Source of the DNA: Glycocaulis sp.
GTDB lineage: Bacteria; Pseudomonadota; Alphaproteobacteria; Caulobacterales; Maricaulaceae
Reading direction: 5' to 3'
NCBI GenBank assembly: GCA_022565665.1
Contig: JAIUMI010000005.1
Location: 62,001 to 126,000, forward strand
DNA length: 64,000 nucleotides
The first letter of the stretch is position 1; every line of letters starts with the position of its first letter. Positions 34,855 to 43,645 of this stretch are shown here, in pieces. The notes beneath the pieces are model-generated. The model worked only from the letters and a program-made list of their open reading frames with translations, did no database searches and had not been told where the DNA came from. A program made the translations under genes and the position numbers.

Positions 34855-36243
34855 ATGAGCCAGATAACGCTATACGACACCGCCGCGCGTAAAAAACGCG
34901 CCTTCATTCCCGCCGATGAACGCCGGGTGACGATGTATGTGTGCGGACCGACCGTCTATGGCCCGGCCCATATCGGCAATTTCCGCCCTGCGGTGGTGTT
35001 TGACGTGCTCTTCCGCCTGCTGCGCCATCATTACGGGGCGGGCCATGTGCTCTATGCGCGCAATTTCACCGATGTAGATGACAAGATAAACGCCGCCGCC
35101 GCCGAGGCAGGCGTAGATATCTCCGTCATCACCGGGAAATACACCGCCATCTATCACGCTGACAGCGACGCGCTGGGCATCATGCGTCCGACCTTCGAGC
35201 CGACCGCGACCGGGCATATGGCCGAGATCATCGAGACGATCGATGCGCTGATAAAGGCCGGTCACGCCTATGTGGCGGAGGGCCATGTCCTGTTCGCGGT
35301 GGACAAGTGCGAGGGCTATGGCGCGCTCTCGCGGCGCAGCCAGGACGACATGATCGCCGGTGCGCGCGTGGAAGTGGCCCCCTACAAGAAGAACCCGGCC
35401 GATTTCGTGCTGTGGAAGCCGTCAAGCGAGGACGAGCCGGTCTGGCAGAGTCCGTTCGGGCCGGGCCGGCCGGGCTGGCATACCGAGTGCGTGGCTATGA
35501 TCGGCGCGGCGCTGGGGCCCTCCATCGATATACATGGCGGGGGGATGGATCTGGTCTTCCCCCACCATGAGAACGAGGTGGCGCAGGCCAAATGCCTGCA
35601 TCACGAGGCCCCGCTGGCGCGCTACTGGGTGCATAACGGCTTCGTCTCGATGGACTCTGAGAAGATGTCCAAATCGCTGGGCAATATCATCCGTCCGAGC
35701 GAGCTCTTGGCGCGCGGGGTGAAGGGCGAGGTGATCCGCTACGGGCTCCTCTCCGGCCATTACCGCGCCCCGCTGGACTGGACCGACCGCCTGATCGAGC
35801 AGAGCCGCAAATCTCTGGATCGCTTCTACGGCGTGCTGCGCCGTTTAAGCGATGTGAAGGCCGCCGACGTGCCAACCCCTCCCGCCGTGCTGGAAGCGCT
35901 GGGCGATGATCTCAACACGCCCAAGGCCCTTGCGGCCCTGTTCGAGATTGCCGGCCGGGCCAACAAGGCGGAGACGGATGCCGAGCGGGGGCAGGCCAAG
36001 GGCGAATTGCTGACGTCTGGCGCGCTGATGGGCTTTCTCCAGGCTGATCCCGACCACTGGTTCGGGCTCGACAGCGTGGATGCAGGCCGCCGGGCCGAGA
36101 TCGATGCGCTGCTGGATGAGCGTCAGGCCGCACGGCTGGCGAAGGACTTTGCCACCGCCGATGCCCTGCGCGCGCGGATCGATGCCATGGACGTGCTGGT
36201 TGATGACACGCCCGAAGGGCCTGTCTGGCGGCTGAAAGGGTAA
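34855..36243 (+). CDS. cysS: Cysteinyl-tRNA synthetase
   Basis: CysS charges tRNA-Cys. The 462-residue class-I synthetase has the zinc Cys and HIGH-like motif in MYVCGPTVYGPAHIGNFRP, the ARNFTDVDDKI segment, the late WHTECVAM with zinc ligands, FPHHENEVAQ and the KMSKS loop in SEKMSKSLGN. Length and order are standard. It leads a run of co-directional genes, with the next starting five bases after the stop. Confidence 0.96.
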   Translation: MSQITLYDTAARKKRAFIPADERRVTMYVCGPTVYGPAHIGNFRPAVVFDVLFRLLRHHYGAGHVLYARNFTDVDDKINAAAAEAGVDISVITGKYTAIYHADSDALGIMRPTFEPTATGHMAEIIETIDALIKAGHAYVAEGHVLFAVDKCEGYGALSRRSQDDMIAGARVEVAPYKKNPADFVLWKPSSEDEPVWQSPFGPGRPGWHTECVAMIGAALGPSIDIHGGGMDLVFPHHENEVAQAKCLHHEAPLARYWVHNGFVSMDSEKMSKSLGNIIRPSELLARGVKGEVIRYGLLSGHYRAPLDWTDRLIEQSRKSLDRFYGVLRRLSDVKAADVPTPPAVLEALGDDLNTPKALAALFEIAGRANKAETDAERGQAKGELLTSGALMGFLQADPDHWFGLDSVDAGRRAEIDALLDERQAARLAKDFATADALRARIDAMDVLVDDTPEGPVWRLKG

Positions 36244-36247
36244 GGCG

Positions 36248-37078
36248 ATGAGCGGTCCCAGCGCAGGCGCGCCAGCCGGGTTCGGACGCGGTATGCTGCC
36301 TGCGTGGGCCAAGCCGCTGGCCGGGCGCCTGCTCAGCCTGCCGCCGGTTTTCCGCAGCTGGGAGCTCTATGCCGCCAGCCGCTATCCGCGCCCGCCCGCA
36401 ACGGACGGGAACGGCCTGCCCATCCCTGACAGGCTGCGCATGGTGCAGGTCGTCGCCCATGCCGACTGGCGCACCTTCCTGCAGACAGGAGCCGCTACCA
36501 TTGAAAGCTTTGACGCGCTACTGACGCGTCATGGCGGCGGATTTGACCGGGCGGGCGCGGTTCTCGATTTCGGCTGCGGGTGCGGGCGCCTGATCCGCCA
36601 CCTGCCCGCACGCACCGATGCCGCGCTTTATGGAACCGACCTCAACCCCCGGCTCTCCGGCTGGTGCGCCGGGCATCTGCCCGGCCAGTTCTCCGCCAAC
36701 GCCCTGCACCCGCCCCTCGCCTATGAGGATGGGCAGTTTGATGTCCTGTATGCGCTGTCGGTCTTCACCCATCTGCGGGAGGCAACGCAGCGCGCCTGGC
36801 TGGCCGAGTTCGCGCGCATCCTCAAGCCCGGTGGACGGGCCATCATCACCTTCCATGACGAGCACCAGCCCGGCGCGGACGCGGCCTTGCGTACCGAGCT
36901 TGCCGCGAGCGGGTTTCTGGTGCGCCGTGATGCGATGGAGGGCTCCAACCTGCCTGCAACCTACCAGACCCATGCCTATATGAACGCCATGGCCGCGCCT
37001 GCGTTTACGGTGCTGGAAACGGTGCCAAGCCCGGAAACGCCCTTCGGCCAGGCCATGGCGCTATTGCGCCGCGCATGA
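36248..37078 (+). CDS. SAM-dependent methyltransferase
   Basis: The 276-residue protein shows class-I motif I as VLDFGCGCGRLIRHL near residues 100-115, an acidic loop with LYGTDLNPRLSGWC, then FDVLYALSVFTHL and LKPGGRAIITFHD. It is a Methyltransf_11-like enzyme of unknown substrate, possibly a sugar or small-molecule methyltransferase. It starts five bases after cysS and lies just before the NifU-like gene. Confidence 0.82.
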   Translation: MSGPSAGAPAGFGRGMLPAWAKPLAGRLLSLPPVFRSWELYAASRYPRPPATDGNGLPIPDRLRMVQVVAHADWRTFLQTGAATIESFDALLTRHGGGFDRAGAVLDFGCGCGRLIRHLPARTDAALYGTDLNPRLSGWCAGHLPGQFSANALHPPLAYEDGQFDVLYALSVFTHLREATQRAWLAEFARILKPGGRAIITFHDEHQPGADAALRTELAASGFLVRRDAMEGSNLPATYQTHAYMNAMAAPAFTVLETVPSPETPFGQAMALLRRA

Positions 37079-37094
37079 GGAAGGCTCGCAAACG

Positions 37095-37544
37095 ATGAGC
37101 ACGGCTGATCCGTATTCGCGTGACGTGCTGCAACTGGCTGCCAACATCCCCCATCTGGAGCGGCTGGCGGAGCCCCATGGCAGCGCGCGCAAGGTCTCGC
37201 GCCTGTGTGGATCGGAAGTGGCCGTGGACCTGCTGCTGGACGGAGAGCGGGTCAGCGCCGTAGGGCTGGACGTCTCCGCCTGCGCGCTCGGCCAAGCCGC
37301 GGCCAGCGTGCTGGGTGCCAATATCACCGGGGCTGACCGGGCAGAGATCGCCGCCGGTCTGTACGCGCTCAATGCCATGCTGACCGGTGCGGGCGAAGGA
37401 CCGCAGGGGCGCTTCGAGGCACTGCGCGTGCTCGCGCCGGCACGCAGCTATCCCGCCCGGCACGGATCGATCCGCCTCGCCCTTGAAGCCGCACTCGCCG
37501 CGTTCGATGATGCCCGGAACAATCCCGCCACGAGGCTATCGTGA
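37095..37544 (+). CDS. IscU/NifU-like scaffold protein lacking one Cys
   Basis: The 149-residue protein is related to the Fe-S scaffold family IscU/SufU/NifU-N. Cys38 (SRLCGSEV) and Cys63 (SACALGQAAA, the ACAIS-like motif) are conserved. The third ligand Cys, normally in an HCSI- or KCAL-type motif, is replaced: ARHGSIRLALEAA has Gly after His. It may not hold a cluster the usual way. It overlaps yidD by four bases, an arrangement I recall in other alphaproteobacteria. Role is uncertain. Confidence 0.75.
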   Translation: MSTADPYSRDVLQLAANIPHLERLAEPHGSARKVSRLCGSEVAVDLLLDGERVSAVGLDVSACALGQAAASVLGANITGADRAEIAAGLYALNAMLTGAGEGPQGRFEALRVLAPARSYPARHGSIRLALEAALAAFDDARNNPATRLS

Positions 37545-37855
37545 TGCAATGTCAGAAAAAAAATGCGCTCACGCCTTCGAAACGGGTTGGAATTGTCCTC
37601 ATCACAGCCTACAGGTGGACATTGTCGCCAGTCTTCTACGCGTTCGGCGTGAGGTGCCGGCATGAGCCGAGTTGTTCGGCTTACGCCATGGACGCCATCA
37701 TCGCTCAAGGGCTGTGGAGGGGAGGCTGGCTGGCACTTGGCCGCATCGGCAGATGCCGGCCGGGGGGAAGTCACGGGTACGACCCGGCGCCCGCTGCAAG
37801 GCAGAGGGTGGCGTGGTGGAAAGTCTGGGCGTTCAAGGGAACGCCGGGGGACTGA
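37541..37855 (+). CDS. yidD: Membrane protein insertion efficiency factor YidD
   Basis: YidD is a small amphipathic protein that assists YidC-dependent membrane protein insertion. The 104-residue product has the family core ITAYRWTLSPVFYAFGVRC, then RCRHEPSCSAYAMDAI and LWRGGWLALGRIGRCRPGG, with GYDPAP. It can start at GTG 37541 or ATG 37544, overlapping the stop of the NifU-like gene. The C-terminal extension after GYDP is modest and Lys/Trp-containing. It has no rpmH-rnpA neighbours here, unlike many bacteria. Confidence 0.88.
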   Translation: MMQCQKKNALTPSKRVGIVLITAYRWTLSPVFYAFGVRCRHEPSCSAYAMDAIIAQGLWRGGWLALGRIGRCRPGGSHGYDPAPAARQRVAWWKVWAFKGTPGD

Positions 37856-37924
37856 ACGGCGTAGAAGCGCCATGAAGCTGCCTTCGGCAGCATGAATATG
37901 GCGGCCGTCAGAGGGGGTCTTGCA

Positions 37925-38857
37925 GTGTCTGCAGCGCGCATCAGCGCCGTGATGGTGAGTTACCGGACAGGCCCTGTCCTGTTTGACTCCATCCGTGCGG
38001 TCCTTTCCGACCCTGATATCGCCGAGCTCATCCTTGTCAATCACGACAACCCGACCAATGTGACCGTGCGTCTGGATACGCTGGACAGCGCCGAGCCGCG
38101 CCTGCGCGTCATCCATACCGGTGCCAATCTCGGCTTTGCGCGCGGCTGCAATATTGGCGCACGCGCAGCCTCTGGCGATCTGCTGCTGTTTCTCAACCCC
38201 GATACGCTGATCGGGCGCGGCACTGCGGCCCTCCTGGCCAGCACGGTGGATGCGCTGGACGTGCCGGCCATTGTCGGCGCGCGCATCCTCAATCCCGATG
38301 GCAGTGAGCAGCGCGGCGCGCGGCGCGGGGAGCTGACGCTTCTCAGCGCGGCGCTCAGCTTTAGCGGGCTGGCCCGCCTGCTGCCCGGTGTGCGCGATTT
38401 CCACCGCGAGAACGAACCTCTGCCCGCCGGCCCGGTGGAAATGCCCTCGGTATCGGGCGCGGCCATGATGATGAGCCGGGCGAGCTACAGGCGGCTTAAC
38501 GGGTTTGACGAGCGCTATTTCCTCCATGTGGAGGATCTCGATATCTGCAAGCGCACCTGGCGCGTGGGCGGCAAGGTGGGGTTCGAGCCGCGCGCCTCGC
38601 TGGTCCATGTCGGCTCAACCAGCTGCGTGAATCTGGTCTTCGTGGAGTGGAACAAGGCTGCCGGGCTGCGCCGCTATTTCCGTACCCATGCCGGAACGCC
38701 AGCCCGCGCCCTGCTGTGGCTGGCGGGGCCCTTGCTGACCTTCGCGCTCCTGTCACGCGCCGTTGTGATCCGGTCAGGCCAACGCGCGGTGCAAGCCCGT
38801 CAGCGCCTGCGCGCCCGGGCCCGTCTGGCCCAGCGCCGCCGCGGCACCGGCCAGTAG
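37925..38857 (+). CDS. Glycosyltransferase family 2
   Basis: The protein of about 310 residues is a GT2-like enzyme: strand VMVSYRTGPVLFDSI, NHDN-like nucleotide site, LGFARGCNIGARAASGD, the DXD-type LLFLNPDTLI and the acceptor-side MSVSGAA and FDERYFLHVEDLDICKR. This looks like a rhamnosyl- or other sugar transferase for surface glycan. I favour the GTG at 37925 because GAGGGGG lies seven bases upstream; an ATG at 37892 without ribosome site is the alternative. A C-terminal hydrophobic patch may contact membrane. Confidence 0.85.
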   Translation: MSAARISAVMVSYRTGPVLFDSIRAVLSDPDIAELILVNHDNPTNVTVRLDTLDSAEPRLRVIHTGANLGFARGCNIGARAASGDLLLFLNPDTLIGRGTAALLASTVDALDVPAIVGARILNPDGSEQRGARRGELTLLSAALSFSGLARLLPGVRDFHRENEPLPAGPVEMPSVSGAAMMMSRASYRRLNGFDERYFLHVEDLDICKRTWRVGGKVGFEPRASLVHVGSTSCVNLVFVEWNKAAGLRRYFRTHAGTPARALLWLAGPLLTFALLSRAVVIRSGQRAVQARQRLRARARLAQRRRGTGQ

Positions 38858-38878
38858 TCTCACATCTTTTCGCAATGC

Positions 38879-38925
38879 CAGTACTGCGTCCCGGACGGCC
38901 ATGCCGGTCCGGGATCGCAGTACTG
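38879..38925. terminator. Long hairpin between convergent genes
   Basis: CAGTACTGCG and TCCCGGA pair with a downstream copy in reverse complement, giving a stem of 17 base pairs with a single-base bulge around a central GC-rich loop. It lies between the glycosyltransferase stop and the 4-helix protein stop. It lacks a T-run. Confidence 0.6.
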
Positions 38926-38935
38926 TCTCAAAGTC

Positions 38936-39334
38936 CTAGCCGTCGCCGACCGCAAGGTCGCGGCGGGCCGCCACGATGGTGACAATAAAGCCGGCCACGG
39001 TGTCGATCAGGGCCAGCAGCACCAGGATGAAGAAGGTGGATGTCGCAAATTGCGGCACCAGGAGGAACAGTACCAGACCGGCGATGAACACCAGCATGGA
39101 CATGCCGTGATTAATGATCGAGGCCGTGCCCGTGTCGGATGATTTCACCATCTCGATGAACAGGAAGAACAGGGCCAGCATCAGATTGAGATCACCCGGC
39201 GTAAGTCCCCATTCGGCGCCGGAGATCATGTTGATGGAAAACAGTTGCGTCGTCATTGAATCGACGCCGAAAACGAAAACCAGAACGGTGTAAAGCAGCA
39301 TCGAGATGCTGATCTTCGGGAATATGCTGAACAC
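38936..39334 (-). CDS. Small four-helix membrane protein
   Basis: The 132-residue product has four hydrophobic helices (around SISMLLYTVLVFVFG, LNLMLALFFLFIEMV, GMSMLVFIAGLVLFLL and FFILVLLALIDTVAGFIV) and a short charged C-terminus (AARRDLAVGDG). Family is not recognised. A GTG at 39334 preceded by AGGAGGGGAG is the best start. The frame extends upstream to 39445 in Arg-rich, unlikely sequence. It lies near two glycosyltransferase genes. Confidence 0.7.
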   Translation of the reverse strand: MFSIFPKISISMLLYTVLVFVFGVDSMTTQLFSINMISGAEWGLTPGDLNLMLALFFLFIEMVKSSDTGTASIINHGMSMLVFIAGLVLFLLVPQFATSTFFILVLLALIDTVAGFIVTIVAARRDLAVGDG

Positions 39335-39464
39335 GGAAACTCCCCTCCTTCTAGGCTGATGGCCACCACGCCGGCGCCTTTCGGCCGCCCGCATCCCCAT
39401 GAATATGCCGCTGCCTGCGGAACCTGGCATAGTATCACTCCTCACCCGGCAGCGCAGGGAGGTG

Positions 39465-40202
39465 TCAGACCTCGTCCCAACCGCCTGTCTGCCTTGCGCG
39501 GCTATTTAGCCACATTACGCCCATCATATCACTGATAGAGGCGAAAAGTCGGCCAATATTGGTGTATTTCGATTTTCCTGCCGTGCGTGGCCTGTGGCTC
39601 ACATCACGGAACTCGACAAGGAAACCCTCCCGCTTCATCAGGGCCGGCAGGAAGCGGTGCTGGTGATCGAAAAACGGCAGCATGAGATAGGACTCTCTGC
39701 GCAAGGCCTTGATTCCACAGCCCGTATCGTCCGCGTCGTCATTAAGCAGGCGCTTGCGCACCCCGTTGCCAAGACGCGAGGCGAGCTTCTTGCCCGCACT
39801 GTCCTGGCGGCCCACGCGCCGCCCGCCCACCATGGCAAGCCCCTCGGGGGCATCGGCCCGCGAGAGCGCATCGACAAGGGCGGGAAGGTCCGCCGGTGGG
39901 TTCTGCCCGTCCCCGTCCAGCGTCGCCACGATGGGCGCGCGCGCGGCAAGAATACCCGTGCGTACCGCGCGCGACTGACCGGCATTCCTGCGGTGGCTGA
40001 CAATGCGCAGCTGCGGCACTTCACCTTTGATTTCAGTCAGTTCGCTCAGCGTGCCATCCCGGCTGGCATCGTTGACGGCAACGATCTCGAAATGGCGCCC
40101 GTCAAGCGCCGCGGCGATCTCGCGCACCAGCGCGGCGGCATTGCCCTCCTCATTATGCATGGGCACGACTATCGAGACATCAGGGGTTCGCCCGGCCATC
40201 AA
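39465..40202 (-). CDS. Polyprenyl/dolichol-phosphate mannosyltransferase-like GT2
   Basis: The 245-residue protein is GT2 of the DPM1 type: VSIVVPMHNEEGNAAALV, VNDASRDGT, VSHRRNAGQSRAV, the DXD-like TLDGDGQNPPADL and a C-terminal HRPRTAGKSKYTNIGRL. Such enzymes load undecaprenyl phosphate with a sugar, which a GT39/ArnT-like enzyme then transfers to an outside target. The divergent gene at 40312 encodes exactly such a transferase, so the two may form a pathway. Start is one of two adjacent ATGs. Confidence 0.86.
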   Translation of the reverse strand: MMAGRTPDVSIVVPMHNEEGNAAALVREIAAALDGRHFEIVAVNDASRDGTLSELTEIKGEVPQLRIVSHRRNAGQSRAVRTGILAARAPIVATLDGDGQNPPADLPALVDALSRADAPEGLAMVGGRRVGRQDSAGKKLASRLGNGVRKRLLNDDADDTGCGIKALRRESYLMLPFFDHQHRFLPALMKREGFLVEFRDVSHRPRTAGKSKYTNIGRLFASISDMMGVMWLNSRARQTGGWDEV

Positions 40203-40311
40203 ACATCACTTTCCTTCAGCCGCACCGCTTGCAGGCGCGCGCGTGCCGATACATACCCGTTAGCGGCGCGTCTGCCATCCCGCTAATGCAACTTGCCAGC
40301 AAAGGGCCGTT

Positions 40312-41991
40312 ATGGGCAAAGCATTTCAAACCCTTACCTCGCCCGCACGGGCCTGGATGCTGGTGGTGGCGGTCAGCATGATGGCGGGGCTGGCGGGGAT
40401 GTTCACCCTGCCGGTGATGGACCGCGACGAGGCCCGCTTCGCCCAAGCCACCGCGCAAATGCTTGAAACACAAGACTTTGTGCGCATCGCCTTCCTGGAT
40501 GAAGACCGCAACAAGAAGCCGGTCGGCATTCACTGGCTGCAATCGGTGACAGTGGGCGCGGCGCAGATGGTCACCGGCGCGCTGGAAAACCGGCAGATAT
40601 GGGCCTGGCGCATCCCGTCACTGCTCGGTGCGGTGCTAACCGCGCTTGCAACTTTCCTTATTGCAAACAGGCTGTTGGCCCATCCGGCGGGGCTCATCGC
40701 GGGCACGCTCATGGGCGCAACCGTGCTGCTGGGCGCCGAAAGCGGGATCGCCAAGACCGATGCCATGCTGGCCGGGATCACCACGTTCGCGCTCTATGCG
40801 CTGATCCGGTTGAAATCGGCCAACACCCTGTCAGAACAGAGGAAATGGGCGATTGCGCTATGGGCTTTGATGGCGCTGGGCGGGCTCATCAAGGGACCGG
40901 TTACCCCGCTGGCCGTCGGGCTCGCCGCGATCACGCTCAGCCTCTGGGAGCGTAAAGGTAACTGGCTGAAACCACTGGCTTTCTGGCCGGGGCCGGTCCT
41001 CGCCGCCCTGATCCTTATTCCCTGGCTCGTCTCAGTGCAGATCGCGACCGATGGTGCTTTCCTGCGCGAGGCGCTGGGCGAGGATCTGGGCCCGAAAGTC
41101 GTCACCGGCCATGAAAGCCATGGCGGCCTTCCCGGCTATCATCTCCTTCTTTTATCTGCGCTTTTCTTTCCCGCCATCCTGTTTCTCCCGGCCGGCATTG
41201 CCGCCGCATGGCGCGCGTTGAAGGAGAAGAGGCCGGACGCGGAAGAGGCCGCGCGCTGGCTGATCGTGATGAGCCTGCCCTTCTGGCTGCTCTTCGAGAT
41301 ATTGCCGACCAAGCTGCCCCACTATGTGCTTCCCGCCTACCCTGCACTGGCCGTTTTGAGCGCATGGGGCGCGCTGGAATGGGGCAAGGCAGGGCGCATT
41401 TTCACCTATTCAGGGGCCGGATTTGCAGTATTCGGAGGCGCCATCATAGGGGCGGTTCTGGTGTATCTCGCCGCCGCGCACGAAGGTCCGCTCGGCCTCG
41501 CCATTTTTATGTCTATACTTATTTTTGCGGCCCTGCTCGCCGCCCTCGTCCTCGCCTTCCGGGGCCGGGCCGTCCCCGCCCTCATCCCGCTGATCGCCGC
41601 CGGTCTGATCTGGCAGGGGGCAGGCCGCGGGGTGATCGCACCGGCAACCGATCTCTTCCCCTCGCGCGATGCCGCCCAGCTCATCCAGGAGGCCGGGCTC
41701 ATTGATCCGGATACAGAGCTTCTTTCCAGCTATACCGAGCCGAGCCTCGCCTTCGCGCTTCGCAGCGATATCGCGCTGATTGATATCGATGATATCCGCG
41801 AGCGCGCCGGAGCGCTGACCACCCGCCAGCTTCTGATCATTGACCTGTCGCGTACCGGCGAGGCTGATGCCGGTTTCATCGCGCGGGTACGGGCGCGGGC
41901 CTGCGATCTGTATGAGACAAGCGGCTATAATTATTCGCGCGGACGGGCCACGGCGCTGCTGATCGCGCGCACGGGCCCGTGTGAGGAGTGA
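40312..41991 (+). CDS. Glycosyltransferase family 39 / ArnT-like
   Basis: The 559-residue integral membrane protein has about twelve hydrophobic helices and the PMT/ArnT signature in the first periplasmic loop, DRDEARFAQATAQML, plus EDRNKKPVGIHWLQ. These enzymes move a sugar from a polyprenyl phosphate donor to lipid A or a protein. The donor is probably the product of the divergent DPM-like gene. An SDS-type hydrophilic C-terminal domain follows the helices. Acceptor unknown. Confidence 0.87.
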   Translation: MGKAFQTLTSPARAWMLVVAVSMMAGLAGMFTLPVMDRDEARFAQATAQMLETQDFVRIAFLDEDRNKKPVGIHWLQSVTVGAAQMVTGALENRQIWAWRIPSLLGAVLTALATFLIANRLLAHPAGLIAGTLMGATVLLGAESGIAKTDAMLAGITTFALYALIRLKSANTLSEQRKWAIALWALMALGGLIKGPVTPLAVGLAAITLSLWERKGNWLKPLAFWPGPVLAALILIPWLVSVQIATDGAFLREALGEDLGPKVVTGHESHGGLPGYHLLLLSALFFPAILFLPAGIAAAWRALKEKRPDAEEAARWLIVMSLPFWLLFEILPTKLPHYVLPAYPALAVLSAWGALEWGKAGRIFTYSGAGFAVFGGAIIGAVLVYLAAAHEGPLGLAIFMSILIFAALLAALVLAFRGRAVPALIPLIAAGLIWQGAGRGVIAPATDLFPSRDAAQLIQEAGLIDPDTELLSSYTEPSLAFALRSDIALIDIDDIRERAGALTTRQLLIIDLSRTGEADAGFIARVRARACDLYETSGYNYSRGRATALLIARTGPCEE

Positions 41992-41995
41992 CGCC

Positions 41996-42901
41996 ATGAG
42001 CCGGACGATCAGCATTGTCGAGGTGGGCCCGCGTGACGGGCTGCAGAACGACCCCGTCCTCCTGCCGACGGAGGTGAAGCTGGAATTCATCGACCGGCTG
42101 ATCGCGGCCGGCGTGAAGCGCATGGAGGCAGCCAGCTTCGTCAATCCGAAGCTGGTGCCCGCCATGGCCGATTCAGCGGACATCATGGCGCGTGTGCCGA
42201 GAGACAAAGGCGTCTCCTATATCGGCCTGGCGCTCAACGAGCGCGGCATGCGCGCGGCCATCGAGGCCAGGTGCGACGAGATCAATTTCGTGATGGTCGC
42301 CTCTGAGGGTTTCGGCAAGGCGAACCAGAACGCCACCCCTCTGGACACGGCAGACCTGCTGGACCGGATCGCCATTCTCGCCCATGACGCTGGCATTCCC
42401 CTCTCTGCCACCATTTCGGTGGCGTTCGGCGATCCGTTTGACGGCGAGGTCGATCCGGCCATCCTTGGCGAGCTGGCGGCGCGCGCCGCGGCCGCCGGTG
42501 CGGTGGAAGTCGCGCTCGGTGACACGATTGGTGTGGCGACGCCCTGGCAGGTGACCAAAGCGGTTGAGATCGTGCGCGAGGCCGCGCCGGAGCTGACCTT
42601 GCGCCTGCACTTTCACAATACGCGCAACACCGCCATCGCCAATGTCTATGCGGCTATTCAGGCAGGCGTGAGCGTGATTGATGCCTCCGCCGGCGGGATT
42701 GGCGGCTGCCCGTTTGCACCCAGAGCCACCGGCAATGTGGCGACCGAGGATGTGGTCTATATGCTCGAACGGGCGGGCTTTGATACCGGCATTGATCTCG
42801 ATGCCATGATCGCAACGGCGCGCTGGCTGGAGACCGAAGCCCTCAGACACCCGATCGCCTCGGCTCTGGCGAAAGCAGGCGGCTTTCCGGGAAGACGCTG
42901 A
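41996..42901 (+). CDS. Hydroxymethylglutaryl-CoA lyase
   Basis: HMG-CoA lyase cleaves HMG-CoA to acetyl-CoA and acetoacetate in leucine breakdown. The 301-residue TIM-barrel protein has VEVGPRDGLQNDP, KRMEAASFVNPKLVPAMAD and the catalytic Cys loop GIGGCPFAPRATGNVATED. A Lys-independent two-His metal site HFHNTRNTAIAN also appears. I use the ATG at 41996 with GAGGAG seven bases upstream. No leucine-degradation neighbours are in the window. Confidence 0.93.
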   Translation: MSRTISIVEVGPRDGLQNDPVLLPTEVKLEFIDRLIAAGVKRMEAASFVNPKLVPAMADSADIMARVPRDKGVSYIGLALNERGMRAAIEARCDEINFVMVASEGFGKANQNATPLDTADLLDRIAILAHDAGIPLSATISVAFGDPFDGEVDPAILGELAARAAAAGAVEVALGDTIGVATPWQVTKAVEIVREAAPELTLRLHFHNTRNTAIANVYAAIQAGVSVIDASAGGIGGCPFAPRATGNVATEDVVYMLERAGFDTGIDLDAMIATARWLETEALRHPIASALAKAGGFPGRR

Positions 42902-42949
42902 TGCGGGCGAAGCTTCCCCGGCGGATGAAGTGCCGCCACACTTGATCCC

Positions 42950-43645
42950 ATGAGCGCCCGATATCCGGCCCTGCTGGGTCTTGTCATTCTTTGCCTGCTG
43001 GCTGCGCCGGCCAGAGCCGAGCCGCCTGACGCGGCGCTGATGGAGGCCGTGCCGGCCGAGCGGCTATTGCCCTTCTGGCGGCAGTATACGGCCCGCTTCG
43101 CCCCCGGAGAGGCGCGCTTTGAACCGGCCTACCGGCTGGATTCCGAACCGGCCTCCGAAACGGGGAGATCCGGACTGTGGCTGGAGACCGCGCCCGGCGA
43201 GTTGCACGCCATTGGCCTTGATGCGCGCGGCTATCTGGTCCTGCCTGCCGTCGCCGCCGAGGCGGGCGCGGTGCACCGCCAGACCCGGATCTGGCTTGAT
43301 CCGGCCTTGCGCCCGCCCGTGGTGCGGCTGGAAATCCACCCCCGCCTGCCGCTGGCCCGCCGCTATGAAATCTCCGTGCTGGCAGAGATCGCAGCCGAGG
43401 TGGAGCGGTTCCAGCGCCAGAGCATGGGGCTGATGTTCCTCGCCTCGCCGCGCTGGAGCGAGCTGGTCTTCCGCTTTGACGGAGCCGCGCCCGATGGCTG
43501 GCTGGTCCGCTCAGGCGGCCAGCGAGTGGCGCTCACCGCGTTTGAAGACACGCTCACCCTGCGCCTTGACGGGCGGGCCATGCGCGCGGGCGGGCATGTG
43601 GAACTGGACGCGGCGCCGGTACTGATCGTGCTGGAGGCGCGCTAG
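42950..43645 (+). CDS. Hypothetical secreted protein
   Basis: The 231-residue product has a signal peptide (LLGLVILCLLAAPARAEP) and a mature domain dominated by beta strands and Leu/Arg-rich segments (VRLEIHPRLPLARRYE; FRQ-like FQRQSMGLMFL). I do not recognise it and see no catalytic motif. It starts 48 bases after the lyase gene and ends in a CTAG shared with the convergent HisN-like gene. Its expression pattern cannot be told. Confidence 0.65.
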   Translation: MSARYPALLGLVILCLLAAPARAEPPDAALMEAVPAERLLPFWRQYTARFAPGEARFEPAYRLDSEPASETGRSGLWLETAPGELHAIGLDARGYLVLPAVAAEAGAVHRQTRIWLDPALRPPVVRLEIHPRLPLARRYEISVLAEIAAEVERFQRQSMGLMFLASPRWSELVFRFDGAAPDGWLVRSGGQRVALTAFEDTLTLRLDGRAMRAGGHVELDAAPVLIVLEAR

